From MD308 sp051888795 (GTDB lineage Bacteria; Bacillota; Clostridia; Lachnospirales; Lachnospiraceae): DNA of 32,230 nucleotides. Positions within the stretch are counted from its first letter, which is position 1, and every line of letters starts with the position of its first letter. Positions 1 to 8,336 of this stretch are shown in pieces. Made by a program: the position numbers and the translations under genes. Location: positions 1 to 32,230 of the forward strand of contig JBJFCD010000243.1 in NCBI GenBank assembly GCA_051888795.1, read 5' to 3'. The notes below the pieces were generated by a model, which did not search any database, was not told the origin of the DNA, and saw only the letters and a program-made list of their open reading frames with translations.

Positions 1-536
1 GTCTACCGGAAGCCCCGAAGAAGTCATACACAAAAAGAAAAAGCAAGTGAAGGAGTCTGCCGGAAGCCGCGAAGAAGTCATACACCAAAAAGAAAAGCAA
101 GTTGAGGAGTCTGCCGTGAGCCGGTAAGAAGTTATACACTAGCGGGAAAACAAGTCAAGGAGTCTACCGGAAGCCGCGAAGAAGTCATACACCAAAAAGA
201 AAAGCAAGTTGAGGAGTCTGCCGTGAGCCGGTAAGAAGTTATACACTAGCGGGAAAACAAGCTAAGGAGTCTACCGTAAGCCGGTAAGAAGTGATACACC
301 AAAGCGGAAAACAAGCCAAGGAGTCTACCAAAAGCCGGTAACAAATCATACACCAAAAAGAAAACAAGCCAAGAAGTCTGCCGTGAGCCCCGAAGAAGTC
401 ATACACCAAAAAGAAAAGCAAGCCAAGGAGTCTACCGAAAGCCGCAAAGAAATCATACACCAAAGAGAAAAGCAAGCCAAGGAGTCTACCGGATGCCCCG
501 AAGAAGTCATACACCAAAGCGAAAGCAAGCCAGGGT
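1..536. repeat. Tandem array of 53/54-bp direct repeats (ten units, entering from the left edge)
   Basis: Ten consecutive units begin at about 1, 55, 109, 162, 216, 269, 323, 376, 430 and 484; each is 53 or 54 bases. Every unit opens with GTCTRCC, has a GAAGAAGTCATACACCAAA-like middle and ends with CAAGCCAAGGA or a close variant. Variant types alternate (a GCCGGTAAGAAGTTATACACTAGCGG type and a GCCGCGAAGAAGTCATACACC type), which suggests duplication of multi-unit blocks. Units of 53 break any reading frame that 54-base units would keep, and the frames that stay open give only low-complexity Leu/Phe/Cys/Trp-rich peptides, so I read it as non-coding. There are no unique spacers, so it is not CRISPR. 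The array continues beyond the window start. Function unknown. Confidence 0.9.
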
Positions 537-703
537 GTCTGCCGAGAAGCTTCCAAAGAGCCACTAAAGCCCCTGAAGAAGCCCCAAAAAAGCTCCTAGA
601 GCTCCCAAGGAGCCACTAAAGCTCCTGGAACCCCAAAGTCCCCAACAAATCGTCTACCTTCACTTGCTTACACTCTTACGCTCTTTCTTACTTCCTTACT
701 CCC
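537..703. other. Non-coding tail of the repeat array
   Basis: After a decayed eleventh repeat start (GTCTGCCGAGAAGC), this stretch carries two copies of a different element about 51 bases apart (AGAGCCACTAAAGCCCCTG near 557 and AGGAGCCACTAAAGCTCCTG near 608), then a pyrimidine-rich CTTACTTCC-type run up to the stop codon of the - strand gene. No coding region is supported. Confidence 0.6.
586..629 (-). terminator. Possible rho-independent terminator for the - strand pair
   Basis: On the - strand, a CCAGGAGC / GCTCCTTGG stem-loop (one bulge) is followed by a second GCTCC...GGAGC pairing and a run of six T residues (the A run at 586-591 on the + strand). It lies about 75-120 bases past the stop of the cytidylate-kinase-like gene. 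The two hairpins compete for the same GCTCC arm, so the exact structure is uncertain. Confidence 0.4.
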
Positions 704-1732
704 TTACTCATTCATCATTCGCATGATCATATCGACGGAGCCGTTGATTCCGTAGCTTGCGCTGTTGATGCACATGTCGTAGTTGATGGCTTCGCCCCAC
801 TCGAGTCCGGTGTAGAACTTGAAGTAGCTTTTGTGCTTGCGGTCGAGCTTCTTTAACATGGCGCGTGCGATCTTTTTGTCCCAGGACTCGTTGACCTGCA
901 TAACGCGCTGCAAGCGCTGTTCGAATGGTGCGGTGATAAAGATGCTGATATGTGGGATGTTGTTGTTGGCGAGAATGACGTCTGCGCAACGCCCCATGAT
1001 TACGAAGTCTTCCTGTTTTGCCATGTCGCAGAGGAGCTGGCTCTGGTTGAAGAAGACGGCATCTTTTTTCGGGAGGCCGTGGTAACGTCCGAAGTCGTGA
1101 AGTTTCTGGGAGAGTGTGACTTTTGGGACATCACCGAATGCCGGTTTTGTACCGACGTACCGATCTTTGTTTTCTCTGTCGAGAATGTATGGGAAACCGC
1201 CTCTGTCTGCGACATTGTCTTTTTCTGCGTCCAGACGGCGGAGCACTTCGCTGAAGATTTCGGCATCATAATAGTTGATTTTAAGCTTGTCGGCTAAGGT
1301 AAATCCGATTTCGCTTCCGCCGCTTCCGAAGGTTCTTCCGATACAGATGATGGTGTGGTCATTTTCGGAGAAACGGTCTTTCATCGCAACGGTGTTGAGT
1401 TCCACACGCTTCTGATTCAAGACATCGCCTTCTGCGAAGCTGGTTGGAAGTTCTGTGACTTCTTTTAAAATGTGGTCGTACTCGATCATGAGATTTCTGC
1501 GGACTTCCTTATCGCGGATCGTACGTGCCATATTACTGATCAGGGCGAGGTCGCTTCGGATGATATGTCCCTGATTTCTGAAGCGAAGCTCTTCCTCAAG
1601 CTCGCGGATAGATTTCTCCCTACTCTGCGTGAATACACGTCCCAGAGAAGAACCGAGGCTTTCATATACTTTTGTATCCAGATCATAGATACGCTCTGCA
1701 AGATTACGCAGCTCTTTTTTATTATTTTCCAT
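704..1732 (-). CDS. Cytidylate kinase-like family protein (Cytidylate_kin2 type)
   Basis: 342 residues. The C-terminal part from about residue 125 is a P-loop kinase domain of the cytidylate-kinase-like family: the nucleotide loop is GRTFGSGGSEIG (132-143), followed by the typical YYDAEIF and, later, FVIMGRCAD segments. The usual GKS/GKT lysine-Ser/Thr of true Cmk is replaced by a Gly-rich GSGGSE, which is common in this family. The first ~120 residues are a charged, mostly helical extension of unknown role. Since housekeeping Cmk is shorter (about 220 residues), this is probably a paralogue whose substrate is not known. The start is supported by AGGAGGGG eight bases upstream. It lies 15 bases after the transporter gene on the same strand, so the two are probably co-transcribed. 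Confidence 0.85.
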   Translation of the reverse strand: MENNKKELRNLAERIYDLDTKVYESLGSSLGRVFTQSREKSIRELEEELRFRNQGHIIRSDLALISNMARTIRDKEVRRNLMIEYDHILKEVTELPTSFAEGDVLNQKRVELNTVAMKDRFSENDHTIICIGRTFGSGGSEIGFTLADKLKINYYDAEIFSEVLRRLDAEKDNVADRGGFPYILDRENKDRYVGTKPAFGDVPKVTLSQKLHDFGRYHGLPKKDAVFFNQSQLLCDMAKQEDFVIMGRCADVILANNNIPHISIFITAPFEQRLQRVMQVNESWDKKIARAMLKKLDRKHKSYFKFYTGLEWGEAINYDMCINSASYGINGSVDMIMRMMNE

Positions 1733-1747
1733 CGATTTTCCCCTCCT

Positions 1748-3088
1748 TTATCTGAAAAATACAAGTGTATCCAGTAAAAATACAGGAACAAGAATACAGA
1801 GTGACCACAGGACATATCCGAAGAAAGAAGGCATGTGGATACCATTTTCATCGGAAATGGATTTGACCATAAAGTTCGGAGCATTTCCTATATAAGAGTT
1901 CGCTCCCATAAATACGGCACCGCAGGAGATGGCGGTAAGCATCTGTACAGGTACGGTACCGAGTGTCGTTACAAGCCCTTTTGTAAAATCCATCGCACCG
2001 GCTGTTGTGAGAAATACTAAGTAAGTCGGCGTGTTGTCAAGGAAGCTTGAGAGCATGCCTGTTGACCAGAACATCTCGAATGGCTCTGTGAGCCCGAGGC
2101 TTCCGCCGGCATTTTTCAGTATCATAAGAGCCGGCTGCATTGTAATAAAGATACCGATGAAGAGAACAGCAACTTCCTTGATCGGTCCCCAGGTAAAGTG
2201 GTTTTTCTTACGAATCTCCGGGCCGGTTGTCTTAAAGGATAAAAATGCCGCAATTAATATAATCACCATTTCTATAATAGCCGGGTAGGTAAGAGTCACT
2301 TCTCCGAAAATGTGAATGCCGCGGACAGCGCCTTCGGCATCCTTAAATGCAGGAAGCTCTGGTAAAACGCCACTTAAGATAACGGCAGCCACGATCATTG
2401 CGATAAAAATCAGATTATGAAGCCCTTTAATAGAAATCTTTGTACCCGGTTTGCTGATATCCGGCATACGTCCTCTGGCAATGTCTTTGCAGTAAGCCCG
2501 TCTGTCAATCCAGTAAAAAATAAACAGCAAAACTACCATATTAAATAGAAGTATTGGGAACAGGTGGAGACTCCAGAAAAATGGAACGCCTCTTGTAAAT
2601 CCCATTAAAAGCGGCGGATCACCGATCGGTGTCAGGCATCCCCCAATATTTGACACCAGGAAAATAAAAAATACCATGATGTGTTTTCGCCTTCTTCGCC
2701 AGGAATTCATCTTGATCACCGGACGGACCATCAGCATACTGGAACCAGTCGTTCCGATTACGCTGGAAAGGAGCGTCCCAATCGTCAAGAGAATGATATT
2801 TACCCGCGGAGAACCGGCTAAATCACCTTCCATAGTAATGTTACCTGCTACACAAAACAAACCAAATAAAAGAACAATAAAGGTAAGATAATCCCCAATC
2901 ACACACTCCAGTACCGTTTCAAGCGCTTCCTGTGCACCGTATGAAACAGCAAACGGAATAATAAAAAGCAATGACCAGACAGTCACTACAATTGGCTGAT
3001 GAGATTCCCACCACTGCGGCTTCACCAGCGGAAAAATCGCAATGGATAACAGGATTCCCGCAAAAGGAATACATAGTGCTAATCCCAT
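1748..3088 (-). CDS. CitM/NhaD-type ion transporter (putative sodium:proton antiporter)
   Basis: 446 residues with about 11-12 hydrophobic membrane segments, starting MGLALCIPFAGILLSIAIF. The loop SNIGGCLTPIGDPPLLMGF (about residue 145-165) is the signature of the ion-transporter superfamily members annotated as NhaD-like antiporters or CitMHS_2 citrate transporters, and a second re-entrant-like motif near the C-terminus (GANSYIGNAPNFMVK) matches the inverted-repeat architecture of these carriers. The protein would sit in the cytoplasmic membrane and exchange or co-transport Na+ or H+ with an ion or organic acid; sequence alone does not decide between antiport and citrate uptake. The start has AGGAGGG seven bases upstream. 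It is the first gene of a divergent unit, with the cytidylate-kinase-like gene 15 bases downstream. Confidence 0.85.
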   Translation of the reverse strand: MGLALCIPFAGILLSIAIFPLVKPQWWESHQPIVVTVWSLLFIIPFAVSYGAQEALETVLECVIGDYLTFIVLLFGLFCVAGNITMEGDLAGSPRVNIILLTIGTLLSSVIGTTGSSMLMVRPVIKMNSWRRRRKHIMVFFIFLVSNIGGCLTPIGDPPLLMGFTRGVPFFWSLHLFPILLFNMVVLLFIFYWIDRRAYCKDIARGRMPDISKPGTKISIKGLHNLIFIAMIVAAVILSGVLPELPAFKDAEGAVRGIHIFGEVTLTYPAIIEMVIILIAAFLSFKTTGPEIRKKNHFTWGPIKEVAVLFIGIFITMQPALMILKNAGGSLGLTEPFEMFWSTGMLSSFLDNTPTYLVFLTTAGAMDFTKGLVTTLGTVPVQMLTAISCGAVFMGANSYIGNAPNFMVKSISDENGIHMPSFFGYVLWSLCILVPVFLLDTLVFFR

Positions 3089-3152
3089 ATCAAACCCTCC
3101 TTTTTTTATAAAAATTTTAAGAAAATTTAATATTTACTTTCTGGACAGAATC

Positions 3153-3180
3153 ATTTTAACAAAATAGTCTATAATTACAA
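3153..3180 (-). promoter_or_regulatory. Candidate promoter for the transporter / kinase-like unit
   Basis: On the - strand, TTGTAA (3175-3180 on the + strand) and TAAAAT (3153-3158) are spaced by 16 bases, about 65 bases upstream of the transporter start. The region is very AT-rich, so chance matches are likely. Confidence 0.35.
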
Positions 3181-3290
3181 GAACGAAGTTCACCAGAAAA
3201 AGGATTCAAAAAAGATTGGATTCCAGAATAATGCACAAAAACGGCAAGATTTTTGTCATAATTTGTATTAAGAAAAGGGGAATAATCCCT

Positions 3291-3318
3291 TTGATAAACC
3301 TAAGAAGTCTGTTATAAT
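3291..3318 (+). promoter_or_regulatory. Sigma-A-like promoter of the polysaccharide region
   Basis: TTGATA (3291-3296), a 16-base spacer, and TATAAT (3313-3318) lie about 50 bases upstream of the 4,6-dehydratase start. The perfect -10 and near-consensus -35 make this a good match for a vegetative promoter. No riboswitch-like structure is evident in the 280-base divergent gap. Confidence 0.7.
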
Positions 3319-3368
3319 GTATAAGCGAAACGCGAAAAATCAAAAATTGTCACTTTGGGAGCGTACAA

Positions 3369-5231
3369 ATGAGAACGAAAGAATTCAATTATCAGCTCTT
3401 GATACGAAGAATCTTTTTAATCTTGTTAGATATCATATGTATAGTGCTTGCCTCGTTTTTTGCTTTAGCAACAAGATTCGAATTTATAATATATAATATT
3501 CCTAAAGAGTTTCTAGAAGAGTTAATACAATTTTCTCCACTTTTCGTTGGTTCCACCCTGATAGTTTTTTCCTTATTTAAAATATATACAAGTCTGTGGG
3601 AGTATGCGGGGCTTGAAGAAGTTTACAGTATCGTCTGGGCATGTATTGTGTCCGGTGTATTGCAGCTTGGGATTATCATCATCGGCGGAGGATTTCTGCC
3701 AAGAAGTTATTATCTTCTGACTACGATCTACCTTGGGATATTCGTGTGTGGAACACGATTTTCCTACCGTCTGGTAAGACTGAAAAAGCAGCATCGGAGC
3801 GTGCCGTGGAAGAAAGACCGGAACGTGATGATGATCGGTGCAGGAGAGGCGGGGAGGACACTTCTTGTAGAGATGCAGAACAGCAAATATCTTCACAAGA
3901 CAGTCCGCTGTGTGATTGATGATGACCCGCTTAAAAGGGGAAAATATATTCTCGGTGTCAAGATAGTAGGAGACCGTAACAGCATTAAGAAATATGCCAG
4001 CAAATATAATATACAGCAGATCATTATCTGTATTCCTTCTGCGTCTGCGGAGCAGCTTCGCCAGATTCTGGATATCTGTAAGGAGACGGAATGTGAGCTT
4101 AAGATCCTTCCGGGAGTCTATCAGTTGATTAACGGTGAGGTAAATGTAAGCAAACTCCGTCCGGTAAGTGTGGAAGACTTGCTTGGACGAGAAGAGATAC
4201 AGGTAAACTTAGATGAGATTATGGGTTATGTATCTGATAAAGTCATCATGGTCACCGGAGGAGGAGGCTCCATCGGTAGTGAGCTTTGCCGTCAGATTGC
4301 TGAACATAATCCAAAACAGTTGATCATCTTTGATATTTATGAAAATAATGCTTATGCGATTCAGCAGGAGCTTCTCCATAATCATCCGGAGCTGAACCTT
4401 AATGTCCTGATCGGTTCTATCAGAGATGAGAACCGCATGGATGATATTTTTGAAAAGTACAGACCGGAAATCGTCTATCATGCAGCAGCGCATAAACATG
4501 TGCCGCTCATGGAAGACAGCCCGAATGAGGCTATTAAAAATAATGTGCTCGGTACATACAAAGTCGTACAGATGGCGGATAAATGGGGCGTAAAAAAATT
4601 TGTACAGATTTCAACAGATAAGGCTGTTAATCCGACGAATATCATGGGGGCATCCAAGAGAATCTGTGAGATGATCATCCAGACATTTAATAAGCAGTCG
4701 GAGACCGAATTTGTAGCAGTGCGTTTTGGTAATGTTCTGGGAAGTAATGGAAGCGTTATCCCACTGTTTAAGCAGCAGATTGCCAAGGGAGGACCTGTTA
4801 CAGTTACACATCCGGATATTATCCGCTATTTTATGACCATTCCGGAGGCAGTATCACTGGTACTTCAGGCAGGTGCCTATGCAAAAGGCGGAGAGATCTT
4901 TGTGCTGGATATGGGAGAGCCTGTAAAGATACTGGATCTTGCGAAAAATATGATTCGCCTGTCGGGACTCGTATTGGGAAAAGACATCGAGATCGAATTT
5001 ACCGGACTTCGCCCGGGAGAGAAGTTATACGAAGAGCTTCTGATGGACGAAGAAGGAATGACAGATACACCGAATAAACTGATCCATGTCGGACACCCGA
5101 TTGATGTAGATGAAGAGAAACTGCATCTGGCACTTCAGACTCTTGAAGAGGCTGCAAAACGCGAGACAGATGATATGAGAATGATCGTAGAGAGCATCGT
5201 GCCTACGTATCATCCAAAAAAGAAAGAATAG
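3369..5231 (+). CDS. UDP-GlcNAc 4,6-dehydratase, membrane-anchored (PglF/WbpM/CapD type)
   Basis: 620 residues, the full length of this family. Four hydrophobic segments in the first ~130 residues anchor it to the membrane. A Rossmann/CoA-binding-like region follows (MIGAGEAGR, 155-163), then the extended SDR catalytic domain with the NAD(P) motif GGGGSIGS (297-304), STDKAV (415-420) and MGASK (426-430). As in PglF-type enzymes, the usual SDR tyrosine of YxxxK is replaced by methionine. The family oxidises and dehydrates UDP-GlcNAc to UDP-4-keto-6-deoxy sugar, the first step to diNAcBac, QuiNAc or FucNAc donors. No PglE-type aminotransferase or dedicated reductase is in the window, so the final sugar is open. 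It has its own promoter and a strong terminator, and its base composition is less AT-rich than the genes after 7,200. The ATG has only a weak GGGAG upstream. Confidence 0.92.
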   Translation: MRTKEFNYQLLIRRIFLILLDIICIVLASFFALATRFEFIIYNIPKEFLEELIQFSPLFVGSTLIVFSLFKIYTSLWEYAGLEEVYSIVWACIVSGVLQLGIIIIGGGFLPRSYYLLTTIYLGIFVCGTRFSYRLVRLKKQHRSVPWKKDRNVMMIGAGEAGRTLLVEMQNSKYLHKTVRCVIDDDPLKRGKYILGVKIVGDRNSIKKYASKYNIQQIIICIPSASAEQLRQILDICKETECELKILPGVYQLINGEVNVSKLRPVSVEDLLGREEIQVNLDEIMGYVSDKVIMVTGGGGSIGSELCRQIAEHNPKQLIIFDIYENNAYAIQQELLHNHPELNLNVLIGSIRDENRMDDIFEKYRPEIVYHAAAHKHVPLMEDSPNEAIKNNVLGTYKVVQMADKWGVKKFVQISTDKAVNPTNIMGASKRICEMIIQTFNKQSETEFVAVRFGNVLGSNGSVIPLFKQQIAKGGPVTVTHPDIIRYFMTIPEAVSLVLQAGAYAKGGEIFVLDMGEPVKILDLAKNMIRLSGLVLGKDIEIEFTGLRPGEKLYEELLMDEEGMTDTPNKLIHVGHPIDVDEEKLHLALQTLEEAAKRETDDMRMIVESIVPTYHPKKKE

Positions 5232-5236
5232 AACAG

Positions 5237-5264
5237 AGGCCTTCGTGTTGACGAAGGTCTTTTC
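5237..5264 (+). terminator. Rho-independent terminator after the 4,6-dehydratase
   Basis: A ten-pair stem AGGCCTTCGT / ACGAAGGTCT (one G-T pair) with loop GTTG, running into TTTTC, six bases after the stop codon. It separates the dehydratase transcript from the main cluster. Confidence 0.85.
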
Positions 5265-5314
5265 TGCATGATAGTCATAGAAAAGCATGCATATTGTTAT
5301 AGAAAAGACATCCA

Positions 5315-5343
5315 TTTACATTGAAAAAAATGGTTGTTATAAT
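5315..5343 (+). promoter_or_regulatory. Extended -10 promoter of the main polysaccharide operon
   Basis: TTTACA (5315-5320), a 17-base spacer ending in TGT, and TATAAT (5338-5343), 38 bases before the start of the PGT-GT4 fusion. The TGn extension, ideal spacing and perfect -10 make this the likely start of the long transcript that runs into the glycosyltransferase genes. Confidence 0.75.
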
Positions 5344-5381
5344 GTTATGGAAGAAGAACAGGGAAAAAGAGTAAAGAAAAC

Positions 5382-7184
5382 ATGGAAAAATGCTATTATG
5401 AAATAAATAAATATCAAAAGAAATATATTCGTTTCAAATCCAGGCTGGATGTGATTCTGGCAGGTATCGGATTGATCGTCCTCTCTCCGGTATTTTTCAT
5501 TATCATCCTCGCCATAAAACTGGAAGATGGACTTATGGCACCGATTTTTTTCAGTCAGAAAAGAGTGGGGATAGATAAGGAACTGTTTGATCTATACAAG
5601 TTTCGTAGTATGAAGCTTGATACACCCCACGATGTGCCGACACATCTTCTGGAAAACCCGGAACAGTACATTACAAAAGTGGGAAAGTTTTTAAGAAAGA
5701 CTTCCTTAGATGAGCTGCCACAGCTTATTAATATCCTGCGCGGAGATATGCTTGTCATCGGAAGCAGACCGGCGCTTTACAATCAGGATGACCTGATCGC
5801 AGAGAGAGAAAAGTACGGTGTACATCAGTTAAAGCCGGGGCTTACCGGATGGGCGCAGATCCACGGAAGAGATGAACTGGAAATCGAAGAAAAGGCAAAG
5901 CTTGATGCTTATTATCTAAGACATGTGGGACTGATTATTGACATCAGATGTTTCTTCGGGACAATCATCGCAGTGTTCAAAAGCGACGGAGTTGTAGAAG
6001 GTGGAACAGGCGAGATCAAGAGAAGACGCGGAAGAAGAAAAGCGCAGGTTGCAGAAATTAAAAAAACAAGAACAACGACAGCAAAGACAAAAATGTCAGG
6101 AAAGAAAAAGGTTCTGGTGATCACAAACCATTCCTATATGCTCTGGCGGTTCCGCAGAGAACTAATACAGGAACTTATGAAAAAATATACAGTAGTGATC
6201 AGCACACCATTTGTCGGGCATGAGAATGATTTTAAAGAGCTTGGATGTGAGATGATCGAGACACCGGTTGACCGGAGAGGAATCAATCCGGCGACAGACC
6301 TTAAATTATTCCATACATATGTAAGAATCTTAAAAGAAGAAAAACCGAACATGGTGCTTACTTATTCTATAAAACCGAATATTTACGCTGGATTTGCCTG
6401 CCGGATGTTAAAGATTCCGTACTGTGTCAATGTGCAGGGGCTGGGCACAGCTTTCCAGAAACCAGGGCTTGCCCAGGCCGTAACTTTTATGTATAAGATG
6501 GCTTTAAAAAAAGCAAAGACAGTATTTTTTGAAAATGAAGGAAATGCAGAGCTTTTTAGGCAGAAGAAGATCACACCAAAGAGGCAGCAGACCTTGCTTC
6601 CGGGAGCAGGAGTAAATCTTGAGTATTACCCATATAAACCATACCCGGAAAATGATAAGACACATTTTCTATATCTTGGAAGGATCATGAAAGAAAAAGG
6701 AATGGATGAGCTATTTTACGCTGTTTCGAAGCTTTATGAAAAATATGGAGATAAAATGGTGCTCAATTTGGTCGGCTTCTTTGAAGATGAGTATAAAGAG
6801 CAGGTAGAAGAACTTGTCCAGAAAGGAATCGCGATATTCCACGGATTCCAGGAAGAGCCGAGACCTTACTATGAGGCAGCAGACTGTGTCGTGCTTTCGA
6901 GCTATCATGAGGGAATGTCAAATGTACTTCTGGAGGCAGCAGCAACCGGAAGACCAATCATTACAAGCGATATTCCAGGCTGCAGAGAAGCAGTGGAAGA
7001 GAAGGAAAGTGGACTTCTATGTCAGATGAAAGACAAAGAAGACCTGCTCAGAAAAATGGAAGAATTCATGGAACTATCGCAGGAAGAACGTGCCGAAATG
7101 GGACAAAAAGGTCGACTGCATGTGGAGAAGATATTTGATAAACAGAAAGTCGTGAGAAAGACTTATCTTGAGATTGTGAAGTAA
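5382..7184 (+). CDS. Bifunctional initiating phosphoglycosyl transferase (PglC-like) fused to a GT4 glycosyltransferase (PglA-like)
   Basis: 600 residues with two complete enzymes. Residues ~15-205 are a bacterial sugar transferase (monotopic PGT): one re-entrant hydrophobic helix (~23-47), the catalytic Asp-Glu pair in TSLDELPQ (D110, E111), GSRP (127-130) and KPGLTGWAQ (151-159). A Lys/Arg-rich linker (~213-243) joins a GT-B fold GT4 domain (~244-600) with the E-x7-E donor motif (E510, E518). Family knowledge: the PGT moves a sugar phosphate from a UDP-sugar to undecaprenyl phosphate and a PglA-type GT4 adds the second sugar, so one polypeptide could make the lipid-linked disaccharide at the inner face of the membrane. 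No frameshift or stop interrupts the junction, so the fusion is real in this sequence. The start is preceded by only a weak GGGA-type ribosome site. Confidence 0.92.
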   Translation: MEKCYYEINKYQKKYIRFKSRLDVILAGIGLIVLSPVFFIIILAIKLEDGLMAPIFFSQKRVGIDKELFDLYKFRSMKLDTPHDVPTHLLENPEQYITKVGKFLRKTSLDELPQLINILRGDMLVIGSRPALYNQDDLIAEREKYGVHQLKPGLTGWAQIHGRDELEIEEKAKLDAYYLRHVGLIIDIRCFFGTIIAVFKSDGVVEGGTGEIKRRRGRRKAQVAEIKKTRTTTAKTKMSGKKKVLVITNHSYMLWRFRRELIQELMKKYTVVISTPFVGHENDFKELGCEMIETPVDRRGINPATDLKLFHTYVRILKEEKPNMVLTYSIKPNIYAGFACRMLKIPYCVNVQGLGTAFQKPGLAQAVTFMYKMALKKAKTVFFENEGNAELFRQKKITPKRQQTLLPGAGVNLEYYPYKPYPENDKTHFLYLGRIMKEKGMDELFYAVSKLYEKYGDKMVLNLVGFFEDEYKEQVEELVQKGIAIFHGFQEEPRPYYEAADCVVLSSYHEGMSNVLLEAAATGRPIITSDIPGCREAVEEKESGLLCQMKDKEDLLRKMEEFMELSQEERAEMGQKGRLHVEKIFDKQKVVRKTYLEIVK

Positions 7185-7206
7185 GACGACAGGAAGGATT
7201 ACGAGA

Positions 7207-8316
7207 ATGACATTAACGAATTACTGGTGGTTGTTGATATGGGTATTTATTGCGGGAGCCTTTTTTGCAACTTTATTTCCGAAGCAACGAGAAATAGTGT
7301 TGGGAAAACAAGAAGAACGATGGAGAGTTTTTCCTGCAATTCTCTTGGTACTACCATATATTATTTGGGCTGCTTGGAGAACAGATGGTTTTGGTGATAC
7401 GTCTGCTTATAGAGATTCTTTTTTTGAAGCACCTGATCGAATTAATCAGTTATCAGAATATCTTAATACTATTACAAAAGATAAAGGATTTTCTGTGTTT
7501 TCGGTATTAATTAAATGTATTATTGGAAATTCAGATATTCTATTTTTCCTGATAATAGCAAGTATTCAGCTCGGATGCATTGTATATGTATGCAGGAAAT
7601 ATTCTTGTAATTATTGGATGAGTATATTTTTATTTATAGCATCAACAGAATATATGGGATGGATGTACAATGGTATACGTCAATTTTTGGCAATAACATT
7701 GATTTTTGCCGCAACAGATTTCCTTGTAGAAAAAAAATATATTTCAATGATAATGATTATTTTAATTGCGGCAACTTTTCATGAGTCTGCTTTATTTATG
7801 ATCCCGATAATTTTTATTGTACAAGGAAAAGCTTGGAATAAAAAAACGATTTTATGTATATTAGCTTGTATATTAGCGCTATTTTTTGTGGATCGATTTA
7901 CGGATATATTGGATTCAGCGCTATCTTCAACTCAATATTCGGGAATGGTAACTGATTGGCAGGAATGGGAAGATGATGGGACGAATCCTATTCGTGTGTT
8001 TATATATTCGATTCCTATGCTCCTGTCTATTGTTGGATATAAATATATAAAATACGAAGAAAATCCAATTGTACATATTGCTACGAATTTTTCTGTTTTA
8101 GCTTGTGGTATTGCTTTGATTTCTATGGTTACGTCAGGTATTTTTTTGGGAAGAATGATAGAATATGCTTCTATTTATTCGTTACTTCTTTTGTTGCCAT
8201 GGGAAATCGAAAATTTTTTCACCCCCAAATCATCACAAATAGTTTCTGGGATTATGATAGTTGGTTATATAGCCTTTTTTTACTATCAAATGCATTTTTC
8301 ATGGGGGTTGTTGTAA
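7207..8316 (+). CDS. EpsG-family membrane protein, putative repeat-unit polymerase (Wzy role)
   Basis: 369 residues, almost entirely hydrophobic with roughly ten membrane segments. The GFGDTSAYRDSFFEAP stretch (61-76) after the second hydrophobic region, and YNGIRQFLAI in the middle, are the usual features of EpsG-type proteins. This family sits where a Wzy polymerase is expected in Gram-positive capsule clusters; the polymerase role is inferred from topology and position with a Wzx-like flippase gene downstream. AGGAAGG lies about seven bases before the ATG. This is the first gene after a marked drop in GC content, and it starts 22 bases after the fusion gene. Confidence 0.8.
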   Translation: MTLTNYWWLLIWVFIAGAFFATLFPKQREIVLGKQEERWRVFPAILLVLPYIIWAAWRTDGFGDTSAYRDSFFEAPDRINQLSEYLNTITKDKGFSVFSVLIKCIIGNSDILFFLIIASIQLGCIVYVCRKYSCNYWMSIFLFIASTEYMGWMYNGIRQFLAITLIFAATDFLVEKKYISMIMIILIAATFHESALFMIPIIFIVQGKAWNKKTILCILACILALFFVDRFTDILDSALSSTQYSGMVTDWQEWEDDGTNPIRVFIYSIPMLLSIVGYKYIKYEENPIVHIATNFSVLACGIALISMVTSGIFLGRMIEYASIYSLLLLLPWEIENFFTPKSSQIVSGIMIVGYIAFFYYQMHFSWGLL

Positions 8317-8336
8317 TGTTAATGGAGGATGTTTAA

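Noticed and set aside
1..536. CRISPR array
   Set aside because: The whole unit is repeated; there are no unique spacers between short conserved repeats, and no cas genes are present.
239..564. - strand open frames with repeated Leu/Phe/Trp/Cys peptides across the tandem repeats
   Set aside because: The alternation of 53- and 54-base units shifts the frame between units, the peptides are low complexity, and no ribosome site is seen.
5321..5343. TTGAAA as the -35 element of the main operon promoter
   Set aside because: It is only 11 bases from TATAAT; TTTACA at 5,315 gives the correct 17-base spacing.
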